Source: Edaphochlamys debaryana (taxonomy: Eukaryota; Chlorophyta; Chlorophyceae; Chlamydomonadales). From it: DNA of 64,000 nt. The notes beneath the pieces were generated by a model. The model did not search any database and had not been told where the DNA came from. It saw nothing but the letters and a program-made list of their open reading frames with translations. Position numbers and translations under genes: made by a program. The stretch spans positions 1 through 64,000 of the forward strand of contig JAEHOE010000080.1 of assembly GCA_016858145.1 (NCBI GenBank), given 5' to 3'. Shown piece after piece: positions 38,206 to 51,300 of the stretch (positions are counted from its first letter, which is position 1; each line of letters starts with the position of its first letter).

Positions 38206-41200
38206 CTACCGCAGCCGCTCCCCGCCGCCAGGCCCACGCCCCGCATCTGCCCCGACCCCGGGCTCCGCCGCCTCCATGGCGCCGCTCGCAGGCTCGCCCG
38301 CCGCCACACGGGCGCACTTGGCCGCGTTGGGCTCCGCGCAGCAGATGGCGCCCCCGGGTGCGTTGAGGAAGGAGGAGCCGGTGCGGTGCTGCTCCGAGAG
38401 CTTGTGGCACTCGCGGCAGGTGGGCGTGTCGGGGCGCAGGCGCTCGCCGCCCTGGGTGCACAGCACGCCCGGCCGGGGCTCGCCTGCGTGGTGTGAGGAG
38501 AAGTGGAAGGGGGGATCTGCGTTGTAGGGGCAGGGTTGCGGTTCGAGCTAAGGCGGGTGAGCGAGCGGGTTGCCCTGAGACAAAGTACTGCACCTGCCCG
38601 GGGCCTGCCCGCCTCCCCTCCCCGCCACCCACCCAGCCGGCAGTCGGCGAAGGCGCGGAAGCGCTCGTCCACCTCCCGATAGCGCTCGGGGGACACGCCT
38701 GGGCGCAGCACGGAGGGGACCACGCACGTCACGGGGCGGAGCACGGCCATAGCACGAGCTTTGGCGCCTTTCCTCCGCTGCAAACATCGGAGTGCCGTGC
38801 CACGAGTGCCAAGGCCCCAGCCCACCGCTTGCACACCGCGCGCCGCCCCACGTCTTATCCAGTCCTCACTCTAGGGGCGCCAGGGCCCCAGACCAGCCTG
38901 GCGCAGCCCCACCCCGCCCCGCCCAGCACTCTCGCGTCACCCGCGTCCTACCTGGGTGCTCCTGCCGAACCCGCAGTATCTCCATCAGGGTCTCAAACGC
39001 ATCTGCGCGCGGGTGCGGCGAGTTCAATTGGCCCGTCATACCTTGGAACTGCACAGGCGCAATGCCGCACACGACAGGCCCCCTTCCGCCCTGTATACCC
39101 GGCCCCGTTCCGATCGCACCCTCACCGTATCTGCCGTCCTCCCCGAACACCGCCCCCAGCGAGCTGCTGTAGTACAGGTGCTGGGCCATGCAGGGCAGCT
39201 GGGCCTGGGAGGGAGGGCGGGGGGCAGCCTCAACAGACTGCGCGATGGCACCAGCCTGTGCAGGCTCTGGGACCGGACACCGCAGCCCTAACACCACCCT
39301 CCACCCCTCCATCCCTCTCCGCAGCTGAGAAGGCTGCTGGGCGGGCCCATCCAACGCGCCAACGCGCCCTCGCCCTTCCCGTGGGGCCCACCTGCATGGC
39401 CTGCACGCGCTCGAGAGGCATGGCCCCCAGCAGGGTGTGCAGGCGGGGGATGTCGGCCTCGGGCACGTGGACACTGAAGTCCTGCGGGCGGCGGGGGTCA
39501 CAGCACGGGGGGCACAGCACGCGTTCACAGCACGAGCGGCACAGCACGGGGGCTCAGGTTGGGCGCGGCAGGGCCAGGCGACCCCGACTGGCTAGGCCTC
39601 TACAGCGCACACAGCACCAGACACGAGGCGGCGCCAGTGGCAGCGACTGGGCGGTGGAAGCACAGGGCCAGCATCCGCCAGCTGCCGCCTCGCTGTCCGC
39701 ATGCGCACTGTGCTTAGGGGGCACGGCTCGCGGCCAGGCGTACCTGCCAGGGCAGCTCCGGCTCAAAGGGCTGCAGGATGCCGTCGCCGATGGTCACGGG
39801 CACGCAGCCGAGCAGCACCGCCAGCACCGCGCGCGAGTCAAAGCCAGCGCCAGGCACAGAGAGGCAGAAGGTGTGGCTCGACATTGCCTGTCGGGGAGTG
39901 GGGTAGACCCAGAGCGTTGACGGATAAGGTTGCTCCTGGTTTCGTCGCCGCAGTATTGTGCCCCCACACCTCAACCCGGTGGCCCACCAGCCCCTCCCAG
40001 GCGTGTGTGCCAGCCCAGCCATTGCTTCCATTATCCTCCTTCAGCAGCGCGGCCGGTGCTGCCTCACCTGCACCGCCTCGCTCTCCCGCTCCTCGGGGAC
40101 CAGCGTGAAGCCCTCGCGGGCGTGGTGATGCTCAAACACCTGTGGTCGGGAGGCCGCACGGGGGCAGCGCAGCGAGGGCGGAAAGCGGCAACCGGGTACA
40201 CATCCTACCCCAATGCCGGCGGCTTGCGGGGGAAGCGCGAGTCCATGGGCACACTCAGCCACTGGGCGGCCGAGAGTACCTACCTGGAGTCTCGTGCCAA
40301 GTAAGGCCCTGCTTGCCTACCCGCCGCGAGCCCCACCGAGCCGTCCGAGGGGGTCTGGTGCGACGCCCCTGCCTGTCTGCCCTTCACAAGCCCCACCTGC
40401 TGCCGCACGCCCCCGCTGAAGTCCGCATGGGGGTCGTTCTCGTCGCACCGCCCGGTGTCGGGGCTGGGCGGCTGCTGGTCGCCGCAGACGCGACCCTGCG
40501 GGGGTGGGAGGACGGGGGCGGTGCAGGCAGCACAAGGAGGTTCAGGGACACGTCGTGACAAACCATACGATGGTCACAGTGCCGTACAATTATGAGCTTG
40601 AGCTTGCTGGATTTTCCACCAAGTGAGTTGCACGGCCGTACGTGCGGGCAGCAGCTCACTGGGCCGTCAGCTCACCGCAAAGTACAGCAGCCCGGTACGG
40701 TTGGGCCGCGGGGCGGCGGGGTTCAGCGGAGACAGGTGGATGCCACGTGAGCTGCTGATGAGCGGCGGGATGACGATGTCCTGCGGATGGGCAGGCGGGC
40801 AAGCGGGGGTTACTGCCATCCACCCCCAGCCACGCCGAGGACCAGTCGCCTCCGCGCCTGCCGGCCCGCGCCCGCCCCACGGGCCGCACCTTGCCGGGGC
40901 GGTGCGAGGCCGCCCAGTGGCCGCCCTTGTGGAACCGCGTCAGCCCCCAGTGCGTGAGCCACGTGACGTTGGCGATGCTGTCGTTGAGCGCGGCGCGGGT
41001 GGGCACCGTGAGGTCGTTCAGGAAGCCGCGCCGCCTGGGGGTGCGGGGGGGCGTGGGGGGATGCGATGGAAGGATGGGGGGTCAGGGCGGGTGCGTGGGG
41101 GGCCGTCGTGGGAAGGTCGGGGCACCGACAGAGGCGCGGACGGGCCCTAGGGGCGTGGGTGTGTGCTGCACTCCGGAAGGACTCGTGCTCCCGTTGCCAG

Positions 41201-43238
41201 CTGCCTCACCGTCAGGTCGGCCCGTTTACGTCGCGGCGTTTCAACTTCCCGCCCTGTAGCTACCCTAGACATCACTCACCCCAAGTCCCCAGAGTGAATG
41301 GCGAGATGTCGGCTGCCGAGGTCCCGACCCCAGTGCGGCCTGCAGCAGCGGCAGTGGCAGGTGTGAGGTGTGAGCGGCCCAAGAGCCCCAGAGCCACTGG
41401 CACACGCCCTTCTCCCCTGGCACCCGCGTGCCTCTGCGGGCCCTGCCCACCACGTCTGCTGCACGTAGGGGATGGCCCAACGCGCCATTCGTTCGTAGTC
41501 CTGCGCACGGCGGCAGCGGTGCAAGGGGGTCATGTGGGTTGGAGCTCGGGGGGCGCGAGGGTGGGGCTTGCGGCTTGCGGGCAGCAGGGAGGGGCGCCTG
41601 GCGCTCGTGCTGGAGCAGCTCAAGGCCGTGGTGCGGTCCCGGCCAGGCTCACGTTGTTGCGGGAATTGAGGGGGATGAAGTGGTAGTCCGCCTGGCCTGC
41701 AGGAGGAGATGTGGAGAATGGTTGCGCATGGCGGGACAGACCCAGCCGCCATCACGTGGACAGGCAAACGCAGCAGCCGAGCGCCGATCAGCCGCTCCGC
41801 ATACAGTCCCGGTAGCTGCCTCCTCTTCGGATTTGAGTTCTGCTGGGGTACCATGCGGCCCCAAACGGTGCGCCCACTCGCCTGCGTCCGCTGTGAGGGC
41901 GCCTGCGCTCTGCAGCCGCTGCCACAGGAGCAGGTGGAGTGGGCGGTGGTTGCGCGCAATGTTCATCCTGTGGCGGCAGAGGCCCCCCAGACCCCACAGG
42001 CAGCCGTGTGATGTGAGGGGAGGACGCATGCCTGGTTGGCAGACTACGGCCAAGCAAGGATTGTCGGCCACTAGCAAACTGGGAGGTCCTGGCATCCGGT
42101 ATGCAAGGCGCACCTGGGCTGGCGGGGGAAGGTAAGTCAAAACGTTTCCCAGCTAAGTTCAGACCCCTTGTCCCCATGATCCCAGCCAGTCCCCGCCAGC
42201 CTCGCTCCTGTGGCGACACGTGCCCGACCCGGCCGCCAGCACTGCGACTCATGCCCTTGCGTAAGTTACACGGCTCCTAATCCACTGCTACCGCCTGGGC
42301 GCAAGTCCCGCGATGGCCAACAAGCAATGAATCCGTGCCCCACCAGGAGGTGCAGTTGGGCGGCAGGTCGTAGACGGACACCCGGATGCCCGGCCTCGCC
42401 CGGTAGCCCCGCCCCGCGAGCACCTCCACTCCTCCGTCTGCCGCCAGGCTGAGTGCGCAGTCCATTCCCCAGAACCCTGCCGCACACGTTTTGGGGGACA
42501 CAGGGCCGGGTCTGTAGAGGTCAGGCACGAGACTGGCCTGCGCTTGTGCTGCATGGCCTACGAAGAGGCCTGGGCTCTCAGAGTCAGTGCGGGGTGCAGG
42601 GGCAGGGCTTGCCGAAGCGGGTACAAGATTGAGGCCCTGCACTTCATGCTTGGTGTCAGGCCCACCTTTTTGGCATTGACAGACGCCGTGGAGGCACTTC
42701 CCTCGCCCATGGCAAGAGTTGAAGCAGGGGGCCGGGTCCCAGCATTTGGAAGGCGTCCACCCAAACATTTTGCAGATGACATCCTCGTCCAGCCCATTCA
42801 GCTCGCTATGCTTAACGGAGCAGTTGAGGCCGTCGTAGAAGCGCAGGCAATCGCACCTTGGTACAGGAGGGGCGGGGACAATCGTGTGTGTGCGGGCAGC
42901 GTGCGGGCTTCAATTCTGTTCAGTCCTCTGGCGCTGGGGGTCCCTGGGCCATTCTCTCCCCCTTCAGTTTCCCCCTTACCCCACCTCCGTCCCTTTCCGA
43001 AGACGACCCCCTGACCATACCTGCCCAGCTGCTCATTGCAGACCCCGTGCTCTCTGCAACCTTCGTGACATGTGGTCCGAGGTCTTAGCGGGATGGGGCC
43101 GCCTTCTCTGGTGTTGCCAACCAAAGCCTTCGTGCCCTCTTGAAGATCTGATGTTTGCGACGAGCTGGGGGTCTCTGAGGTGCAGACGAGTGCGAGGAGA
43201 GCAAGTGCCCACGCAAACGCCGCTAAACCAAAGGACAT
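38206..43238 (-). CDS. Exostosin-family (GT47-type) glycosyltransferase with EGF-like modules
   Basis: ATG 43238 opens a hydrophobic signal/anchor (FAWALALLALVC). Exons 43021-43238 and 42666-42856 encode Cys-rich EGF-like repeats (CREHGVCNEQL, CDCLRFYDGLNC, CHGRGKCLHGVCQC, then FWGMDC from the exon starting 42476). The exostosin domain follows: RVSVYDLPPN, LYAERLIGARLL (41756-41842), ADYHFIPLNSRNN (41653-41691), 41451-41500, 40890-41034 (WLTHWGLTRFHKGGHW), 40676-40780 (DIVIPPLISSSRG), 40397-40495 (DFSGGVRQQ), 40068-40139, 39744-39887 (FCLSVPGAGFDSRAVLAVLL, GCVPVTIGDG, PFE), 39392-39481 (FSVHVPEADIPRL), 38952-39204, 38633-38698 and 38206-38483. The likely role is Golgi transfer of sugar to secreted proteins; the donor sugar is unknown. 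Donor of the 42476 exon is unresolved. The C-terminal CxxC tail might instead be a separate small gene. Confidence 0.82.
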
Positions 43239-44427
43239 TCAGAGCTCTCCCCCTGTCGTATTTACTAGTCGCGATGCTCATGAAGCTCCTACAGCTATTC
43301 TTGTGGGCTATAAACCAAGATGGCTGTGTCTGTGTTGTGCAGTTGCGCGGCGACTAGTCACAGGCCACTAATGATGTAAGAAGAAGCTTTGCCAAGTGAC
43401 TACTATGAAAGGGATGTGCCTGTGGAAGCGTGCTCGGCGACGCTGTCCGGCCGATGCGCGACAGCTGCAGGCAGCCACCTGCCACCAGCGGGCCCATCAT
43501 GGCCCACGTTTCGCACTTCAGGGCGCATACCCCGGCGCTGAAGCGAGCAACGTTGTGAGGGATGCAGGTGGGAGGTTTGGGGAAGCCGGAGGGGAAGGGA
43601 GGCGTGGCACGGACAGGGGGCACCTGGGGGCATGCCTCCTGCCCTACAAGGGATCTGGCGTTAGCCAGGAAGGCCACCTACAGCCGCGTGGTGCGGGCAT
43701 CACCGGAAAGGGTACTTGGAGAACAGCGTAGGCTGTGGGTTGCTGGGGTTAAGCCACGGCGCTGGACTGGAGACAGAAGACCCAGATAGGCTATGGAGGG
43801 TTAGGGTGTGAAGCATTGCAGGCGGGCGGCGGGGGTTGTGAGGTGGAGGGCATAGCCCACGTGTCGTACACAAGCTATGACAAGCTGTTGGAAGGCTAGC
43901 TCAGCGCTGGACTGGGACTGAACAATAGATGCTTTGCTGCTATTCAGTACCAATTCTCTACCAGGGGTGCATGCAGGCAACGCTGACGGCTCATGTGTAG
44001 CCCAACCTCGCCCTTGGCTGCTGTGTTGCAGGAAGGCCTAGGAGACAGCCAGGCAAACGGGACGAGAAACCACCGCACTGTTTGCGCACTTACACGCAGG
44101 CTTGTCCCAGCATACACCACACCAGAGTCCGGCAACGCATGCCTCACGGCAGCGTGTAGCGCCACACATCCGCCTCGTCAGCTAGTTGGTAAGCTCCCTC
44201 GAGAGTCGATTCCCTACACCACCTGCTCAGCCGCCGTCACGGCGCTGCTATGTTGCGGCTGATGGCCGCGCCTCCACCCTCACCGCCGAGGCCAATATTC
44301 CCCACCCCGAGTCATTCACGCGCGTTTACGTGCTGTGGTGAAGCAAGCACGGTCCCGTCCCCTTGTCGAACCACGGATTCCATCCTAACTCACACACGCA
44401 CGCAGGGGAAAGCTGAAGGCTTTCCGC
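43239..44427. other. Intergenic, GT47 promoter side and P2 3' flank
   Basis: No supported gene. Contains the probable P2 polyadenylation signal. Confidence 0.5.
44090..44094 (-). terminator. Candidate TGTAA signal of P2
   Basis: Minus-strand TGTAA about 335 bases beyond the P2 stop. Confidence 0.5.
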
Positions 44428-46537
44428 TTACAGACCGCGGTACGAAGCGTAGTAGACCTGAGGATGCAAGCCGGGTAAAAGGCAAGAGGTCAGTGATCTG
44501 GGAAGTCAAAGAGCAGCACGAACGCAGGTCCGATATGAAACGCGGGAGCCACCAGAGCGCCACAGGACCCCCTCGCTCACCGGGCAGCAGTCGTGGGATC
44601 CGCCGTTCATGAGGGTGGCCCACACGGTCTGCTTGCCGTCGTCCGAGGCAGTGATCTGCTTCAGGGTGCGGCCCGCCTTCATGGTGAAGCAGATCGAGGG
44701 GCGAGCCTCGTCCACAGCGGCCACGGTCCAGTCCAGGTTGGGGATGCGGAGGGAGTCGTCGTTGTTGCCCGGGCCCATGGCGTCCCAAGACTCTGCGGGA
44801 CGAAAGGTTGGGGAGAGAGTTTGAGGTCCTGCATCGTGAAACCCCGGTGATGCTCCGCCATGCTCCTCCTCTGCCCGCTGAGCTGCGCAACCCTCCCAAT
44901 GCTCACGCTCAACGCGCTTGTTGGGCGAGCCGTTGCCGTAGGTAATGAAGATGCGGTCAATGTAGCTGCGCTTGGCGTAGTCGAACCAGAACTCAGCCTT
45001 CTCCAGGTAGTCCTGGCCGTTGCAGTAGGTCGAGTTCTGTAGGGAAGAGCGCGAGGGATTTGGGGGGGGCGGCGGTCAGTAGAAGAGACCGGTCGCTTTG
45101 ACTGCTAGCAAGGGCCCAAAGCGCCGACAGGCACCACAGCACTACACCATGCTCTTTCCCCGGGCTACTCACACGCATGCGGATGGGCTCCTTGGTGATG
45201 ATGTCAACGCAGTAGGTCAGGCCAGTGTTCTTGCGGCCAGCCATCACGCGGACAGTGTTGGCCATCTTGAAGGGGGTGATGCCGTGGCGCTTGTCGCACT
45301 CGCAAGGAGGCCACTCAACGGGCTTCGGGGGCGGGGGAGGGGGAGGGGGAGGAGGGGGGGGAGGAGGCGAGGGCGACGGCGGGGGAGGGGGAGGGGGGCA
45401 CCACTTGGTGGTGGGGCAGCACTTGTGGTGCCAGATCGAGCTGTCGGGGTTCCACTGGGCCACCTGCCAGCAGCCGTTGCCGCGGGACAGGCCCTCCAGG
45501 GTGCGGCACTGAGGGATGGCAGAGGTAATCTTGATGCACAGGCGCTTGCCGTTGGCGCTGGCGCCAGAGAGGCCCAGCTTGTCAACGGACAGGACACCGC
45601 CCTCCACGGTGCGGTCGGGCTGAGAGGCCACGGAGCGGAAGATGGGGGGGATCTTCATCTCCGGCTCGGAGTCCGGAGAAGTCAGCATCTTGCCGTCCAG
45701 GTAGGCCTCGGCCTTGAAGGTCTGGTCAGCGGCGCAAGAGAGCTCTGCGCAAGAGGCAACCCAGGGTTTGTCGTTGGTTGGTGGCAACTGCCAACTGGAC
45801 CGGGGCATGATCTTTATTTGAGGTCGGTGCCCAAATAACATGCCCGAACGCGACGGAACGACGATATGGCAGCGGCATGTGTGCGGTCCGAAGCCCTTAC
45901 TCACTAACATCCAGCTCGAACTTGTCGAACGCCTCCGTGCAGCAAGGAGCCAGGGGAAGGGGCTTGCCCTTGGAGTCGAACTTGTTGTCCGTGCACTGGG
46001 CGGTGTTGTAAGTCACATCCCAGCAGATGCCCTCACGCGGGTTCTGCGTGACGGCGTAGCTCACGGACCACACGCTCTGGCGCGTGAGGCGCTCGCAAGT
46101 GCCATAGGGGAAGAGGATAGGGGTCTCCCAGGGGTCGGTGACCTTCTCGGCCAGGGCCGCCGAACTGCATCGGGGAGAACGGGACGGCGGGGAGCACGCA
46201 AGTCAGGTACCGATACAGCAAATGTCGCGCTTGCTATGGCCGTTTGCGGCCGTGGTAAAGCGCAACTAAGCAGCGCAGAGCTCGGGCCAGCCTTTGCACG
46301 CCAGTGAAGCGAAGGGCGCCCACCCCCAGCTATGCGCCCGCTCTAAGCCCCGGACGCAGCAGCGCTGCTTCATTTGCTTCAGGCCACTGTTCTGGGCCTT
46401 TGGGAGACAGCTACAAGCTATCTCATGTAGCGGTGGCGCCAGAGCGACTCGCGCGCCGGCATCCCTTCGCCGCGGCTTAGCCGACGCCACACTCACGCGA
46501 AGGCCAGGAGGGCCACGGCAATCACCGCGCTCCTCAT
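44428..46537 (-). CDS. Pherophorin P2: two pherophorin domains joined by a poly-Pro linker (414 aa)
   Basis: Six exons, phases 2-1-0-1-0: 46497-46537, 45905-46164, 45173-45744, 44907-45036, 44581-44792, 44428-44457. The signal peptide is MRSAVIAVALLAFASAALA. Domain 1 (~22-212): ILFPYGTCERLTRQSVWSVS, CC, DKFELDV, RLCIKITSAIPQC, KCCP. The linker (~217-242) is almost pure proline with two Ser. Domain 2 (CECDKRHGITPF onward): TYCVDIITKE, YLEKAEFWFDYAKRSYIDRI, SICFTMKAGR, HDCCP, ending VYYASYRGL. It lacks the spacer module of P1/P4 yet has the same exon plan. It is expected to be a secreted wall glycoprotein with Pro hydroxylation and O-glycosylation. Nearly identical to P3 in coding exons. Confidence 0.94.
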
Positions 46538-47279
46538 GGTTGGCACAGCAGCAGCACGCTGCCTGCGCAAGCAAGAGACCAAAGCCAAAGAATGAGTTCG
46601 TCGGAGTCGTCACGTCCTCCACCGTCTACAGCGAGACTGCTTCTGCTCAGATCTACTGTGCGTCAGGAGTGTGCAGCCAAGGCTACTCACTAATTGCCTA
46701 TATCACGCTCAGCGCGGGCGCCTGCTGGCGTAAGATTGTGTTGCTAGCTACTAGCAACCAGCGCTGCGGTAGTGTGCACTGACTGAGTGTATGCCGGCCT
46801 AGCGACCTGCGTAGACTGCCGAGTTTGGGGCCCTCCCCGCCCATGAGACCGCGCGCGGACCGCCCCGGCGCCCGCCACAGTCGTACATTGGATTGGTGTT
46901 GGCGGGCGCTAGGCATGCTCCACGGGCACCAGAGGTGTTGACTGTATCATCCTATCTGCGCACAGAGCGCGCGGCGGAGCGCCCGCCGGGCGTAAGGTCT
47001 TGAAGAGCGCATTGCCCGCCCTGGACATGCGCTGCGCCGGACGTTTACCGTCGCTTCGCACGGCGCACGCTCGTCGGGAGAGGGCAGACAAAATTCCTAC
47101 GAATTCATTAGCTTATAACTGCGGAAAACTTGAGAGACAGCGCGTCTATGCACCGGGATGGATGCGGTGCACCCGCGACTGCGTGCGTCAGCCCGCGATT
47201 ATGCGCTATGCTCAGCCGGGGACTTTCCCTCCTAGTATCGATGCTAACGCCACGGGCTCCCGCCGGCCGTCCCGCATCA
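46538..47279. other. Intergenic, P2 promoter side
   Basis: About 740 bp upstream of P2 containing its promoter. No gene or clear motif was recognised. Confidence 0.45.
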
Positions 47280-47710
47280 CCCCACCTCCGGCCCGTCCTC
47301 CGGCCCGTTCTGCGTGCGCTTGTCGCCTGTGCGCTGCACCACCCACCCAAACTTCACCAAGAGCCCGCTGCGCTCCACCTGCCGGTTCACGGTCGCCTGG
47401 GGGTAGGCCTCCGCGAAGGCGGGCATGCGTCCGTAAAGGTCACGCACGCCACGCGCACCAGCCGCGACTCGTGCACGGCTTCGTGCCCCTCCCAGCAGAG
47501 CAGGTGCACACGCCGGCCCAGCTCCCCTTCCTCTCCAGCGCGAGCTGCATCTGCCCCTCCACCCCCTTTCTGCCCCGTGCATTCGCTCTTGGGCAGCCCC
47601 TCGGCCAGCGTCGCCCACCGAACCACCACCCGGTCATCCTCCAACGCCAGCCGCCAGGCGTCCACGCGGGCGAGGCAGGTGTCGCCAACGTTGCGCGGCT
47701 GCGTTTGCAG
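47280..47710 (-). pseudogene. Segment with coding character, homologous to 33590-33860
   Basis: Minus-strand translations DAWRLALEDDRVVVRWATL, AEGLPKSECTG and, lower down in another frame, AFAEAYPQATVNRQVERSG and WVVQRTGDKRTQ match the 33590-33860 fragment. A 231-codon frame (47387-48079) covers the first part. It could be exons of a small gene (intron between about 47400 and 47600) or a remnant. No family assigned. Confidence 0.4.
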
Positions 47711-47957
47711 GAGGCGGCGCAAGAGCCTCCTGAGGAGGAGCGCCATTGCGAGTGCATGTGCAAAAGAAGGGGACCAAGAACAGCCGATAGACCACAGGCA
47801 CCTCCCCCCCCCCCGGCTGGGGGCCAGAGCCGGAAAGCTGCATGTTGCATCGAACCCTCGGACGACCCCAAGCACACACGCTCCCGTTCCCGACCGCACG
47901 GATGCGTCGCACGCCCACAAAAGACCACGTGCGCCAGCCTCGCACATTGTCCCTTGC

Positions 47958-47962
47958 TTACA
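47958..47962 (-). terminator. Candidate TGTAA signal of the kinase-like gene
   Basis: Minus-strand TGTAA about 415 bases beyond the stop at 48378. Confidence 0.4.
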
Positions 47963-48377
47963 GCTCTTGCACATAACGTGTCCGCGGCCCGTCATGGCCG
48001 GGTTGTCTAAGCACCAATCCCACACCACCTGCGCCACCGGGCCCAGCTGACCGTCGCCCAACACGTGCCGTACCACCACACGCGCGTGTGCCCTGGCCCA
48101 CCCACAGCTTTTGAACTTCTATGTCTCTCTCGGTCCGCGGCCTTTGACTGCAGATGTACGACCCGTACAGCTCCAGGCCATGGCGTTCATCCTCAGACCC
48201 CACGCAGCGAACTAGGCATCATACAGGGCATGGCGACTGGACGCAGGGCGATGACGCGGACCAAGCAACAGCAACGAAAGTACAAAGTACCAGGCCAGCT
48301 GCACCAGGCTCTGCTCGCTACTCCTCCGGCTCCTGCGCCCCGGCTCCTCGTCCCCCGGCTCTCACTCCCCCCAGCTC

Positions 48378-51300
48378 CTACTCCCCCGGGTCCAGGAGGA
48401 TCTCCTTGGTGCCCGTGGCGGGGTCCTTGATGCCGTCCTTTTGAGCCTCCAGGATGGGCCGCCAGCACTCGTTGCAGCGGTACGTGTAGCCGTTGGGGTT
48501 CAGGGTCACGTCACAGCACGCTGCGACGGGGCGAGATTGCGCGTGTGGGGACGGAGAGGGTGGGATTCGTCACCTAGCTTCAGCAGGCCAGTGGGTCACC
48601 TCGGCGCATGCATGCGGGCTCCCAACACCCTAGCTCCACCCTGTCGCTCCACCCTTGGCGGCTCCAAGCCCGACCCCCCCACTCACGGGGCTGGTGCTGG
48701 TAGGACAGCCGGGGCGAGGAGCGCGGCGGGCTCTCCACCAGCGCCCCCTCGAAGCCCAGGCGCAGCATGTCCCTCGCCCTGCGGAGGCGTCGGGCCGGAG
48801 GGGTCGGGGTATCAGGCACGTCGTCGGGCATGGTCACACTGCTACTGCCTCTGCAGTCCCCAACCTGACCTGCGCTTGAGGATCTCTGCGGGCTTGCGCG
48901 TGGTGAAGCCGTAGTGCTCCATGATGTCCAGCACGGGGTGCGAGGCCAGCTGCCGCATGCAGGCGGCCAGGCCCTCGGGGTAGGCGCGGCCGATGCGGCC
49001 CTCGGGCACCAGGCACCTGCAGGCGGGAATCAGCACAGGTAGCGGGTATGACGCCGACCAGAACGAGCGGCTGGGCCCGGGCGGAGCCCAGGCAGGCGCG
49101 TGGGCAGCAGCAGCGTGTGCGGGCGTCAAGCGAAGGCGCGGGGCAGGGCGTGTGTGAGGGTGCGTGCAGGTGTCAAGGCAAGCGCGCAGGGGTTCGCACC
49201 TGTAGTCGAGGAGGACCTGGGGCGGAGGTAGGAGTTCGGTCGATAGAGGGGCCGAGGACAGTGAGCGTGAGTAAGGGACCAAGTCTAGTCAGTGTGGGCA
49301 GAGCATGCGCTTGGGTGCGAAAGGCTGTCGTAAGCCCCCGCCCACAGCACCTGTACGTCGATGGGCCCGGTGCAGAAGCTGGTGTTCTTCTCCTGCCTGC
49401 GGTAGGTCTCCCAGACGCCCCAAGGGTGTGTCCCCCAGTAGCCGGTTCGTAGGCGCGTGTGGTATCTGGGGAGGGCGGTGGGGCGCACGCGCTGAGAGAG
49501 CAAATGATCTGGCAGGTCAGTGGGGCGGTGCCTGCCTTCGCCCCACACTTGCTCCATGCCCATCGTGGCAGGGGTGTAGCACCGGCAGCTGCCCGCGTTC
49601 TCAGCTCCGCGCTGGCGGGACCCCGCAACGCGCACCTGTTGCCCGGCAGCAGCATAGAGTCGCTTCCGCAGCGGGACACCACCCCCAGCGCCTTGTCGTT
49701 ATCAATGAATTGCACCTGGAAGGAGTGGAGGGAGGCGCGAGTAAAGATCCGCAGTTGTGCCCAGGCGAGGCCCGCGTGAGATGGCAACTTCAGCGCCTGT
49801 GTTCTTGGCTGCCCTACGCATGCACCCCAGCGGGACAGCAGGGACAAACTCGTGCCCCCGAGGGCCCAACCGCTGCCCCGGTGCCCGGGCCTATGCGAGC
49901 CTGCCTCTGTCCCGCCCCTGCACGGCTGTCCCTGCCGCTGTCCCTGCGCGCCTGCCCCCGCCCCAGCCATGCACGCCCGCCTCTGCCCCAGCCCCCGCGC
50001 GCCTGCTCCTGGCTCCTCCGCTGCGCGCCCGCCCCTGCCCCAGCCCCTGCGCGCCCGCCTTTGCCCCAGCCCTTGCAAACCTGTCCCGAAGCGGTGATGA
50101 ACACGTTCTCCCCGTGGCGGTCGCACTGCGCCGTCAGGAGGTCCAGGATGGTCTGCGCCACCACCTGCCGGACGCACGGGCCTTGTCGTGAGGCTTTGCC
50201 GGGGAAACAGCCCTTGCCTCAACGCGTAGACCTCGGCCCCGCTTCAAAGCACCGTCCTGCCTGTTGCCCTTGCAGCCCCGACGGCTCCTGACCCTGGCCC
50301 GCCCTCTTCCACGGCACCCTACTGAGGTCCAGGACCCGGATAGCTGCACGTTGCCTTGACCCTACCGCGGTCCTGTTGAGCCGTGTGGTGAGCACGTTGA
50401 TGAGCAGCTGCTCCGCCCCCGCCGCCTTGGTCAGCATGAAGAGCGGAGCGCCGGGGGCCTCCTCCAGCCACACGCCGTGCCAGCGGATGTGGTAGCCCGC
50501 GAAGTTCCCGTCTGGAACCACCGCGCTGACGGGGGCCAGCCAGAGCCTGCCGCGTGGCAGGAGGGGGTAGAACAGGGACACTCTTCACGAGCGTGTGCCT
50601 CAGTCGGCGGGACGGGCCATGAGGGAGGACGCCAAGGTACACGGCAGGCGGCCCGCCGTGCCCGCTGACACGTACCTCGGCGTAAGGCCGCTTGCTCCAC
50701 ACTCGTCGTTGAGCCGTACCTGAGGAGGCAAGAGCGGCAAATTTGCAACGAGAGGGAAGTCGCGGCATAATCTCGCAGGTGGGCAGCTGGACCTACAGCA
50801 CCCCATAGCTCAATCCACGGGTCGATAGTCTACGCCACAGGCTTGCCTCCTGCAAAGCCGAAAGAAAGCGCAAACGCGGACCCACCTGTGCCAGCATGAG
50901 CCGCACCCTCTCGGCGTAGGCCTCCCTGGAGTGGCGCGTGCAGGGCTGCTCTCGGCCGTGTGGGGCGCGGGAGTACGGCATGCAGTACATCTGCACATGG
51001 GGCCAGGAAGGAGGCAAGAGGGCGACGCCGTCAGGGGGTCCTCAGCAAGGGTGGCGGTCCAGGACAGCCTTCGCCGCCCCAGAGGCTCCGTGTGAAGAGT
51101 GCTATACGGTGCTCCGACCCTTAACCACTGATGCTAGCAACCTGCCTTGACGATGTACCTCTTGCGGCTGCCCGCCAGGCGGCCAAAGAACAGCCAAGCG
51201 TTCGCCGCCCCCGAGGCGTGGGAGAACTCCACGCCGCCCATTCCCGGCGGTGCAATGGTCACCCCCTGCATGCTCTCGAGCGTGACCGTACACCCCGTGC

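Noticed and set aside
38620..38760. Separate small gene starting MAVLRPVTCVVPSVLRPG
   Set aside because: An acceptor inside this frame (CGCCCAG at about 38699) joins in phase with the GT47 exon ending 38952 and with the next exon, so I kept it as the GT47 C-terminus, though a separate gene cannot be ruled out.
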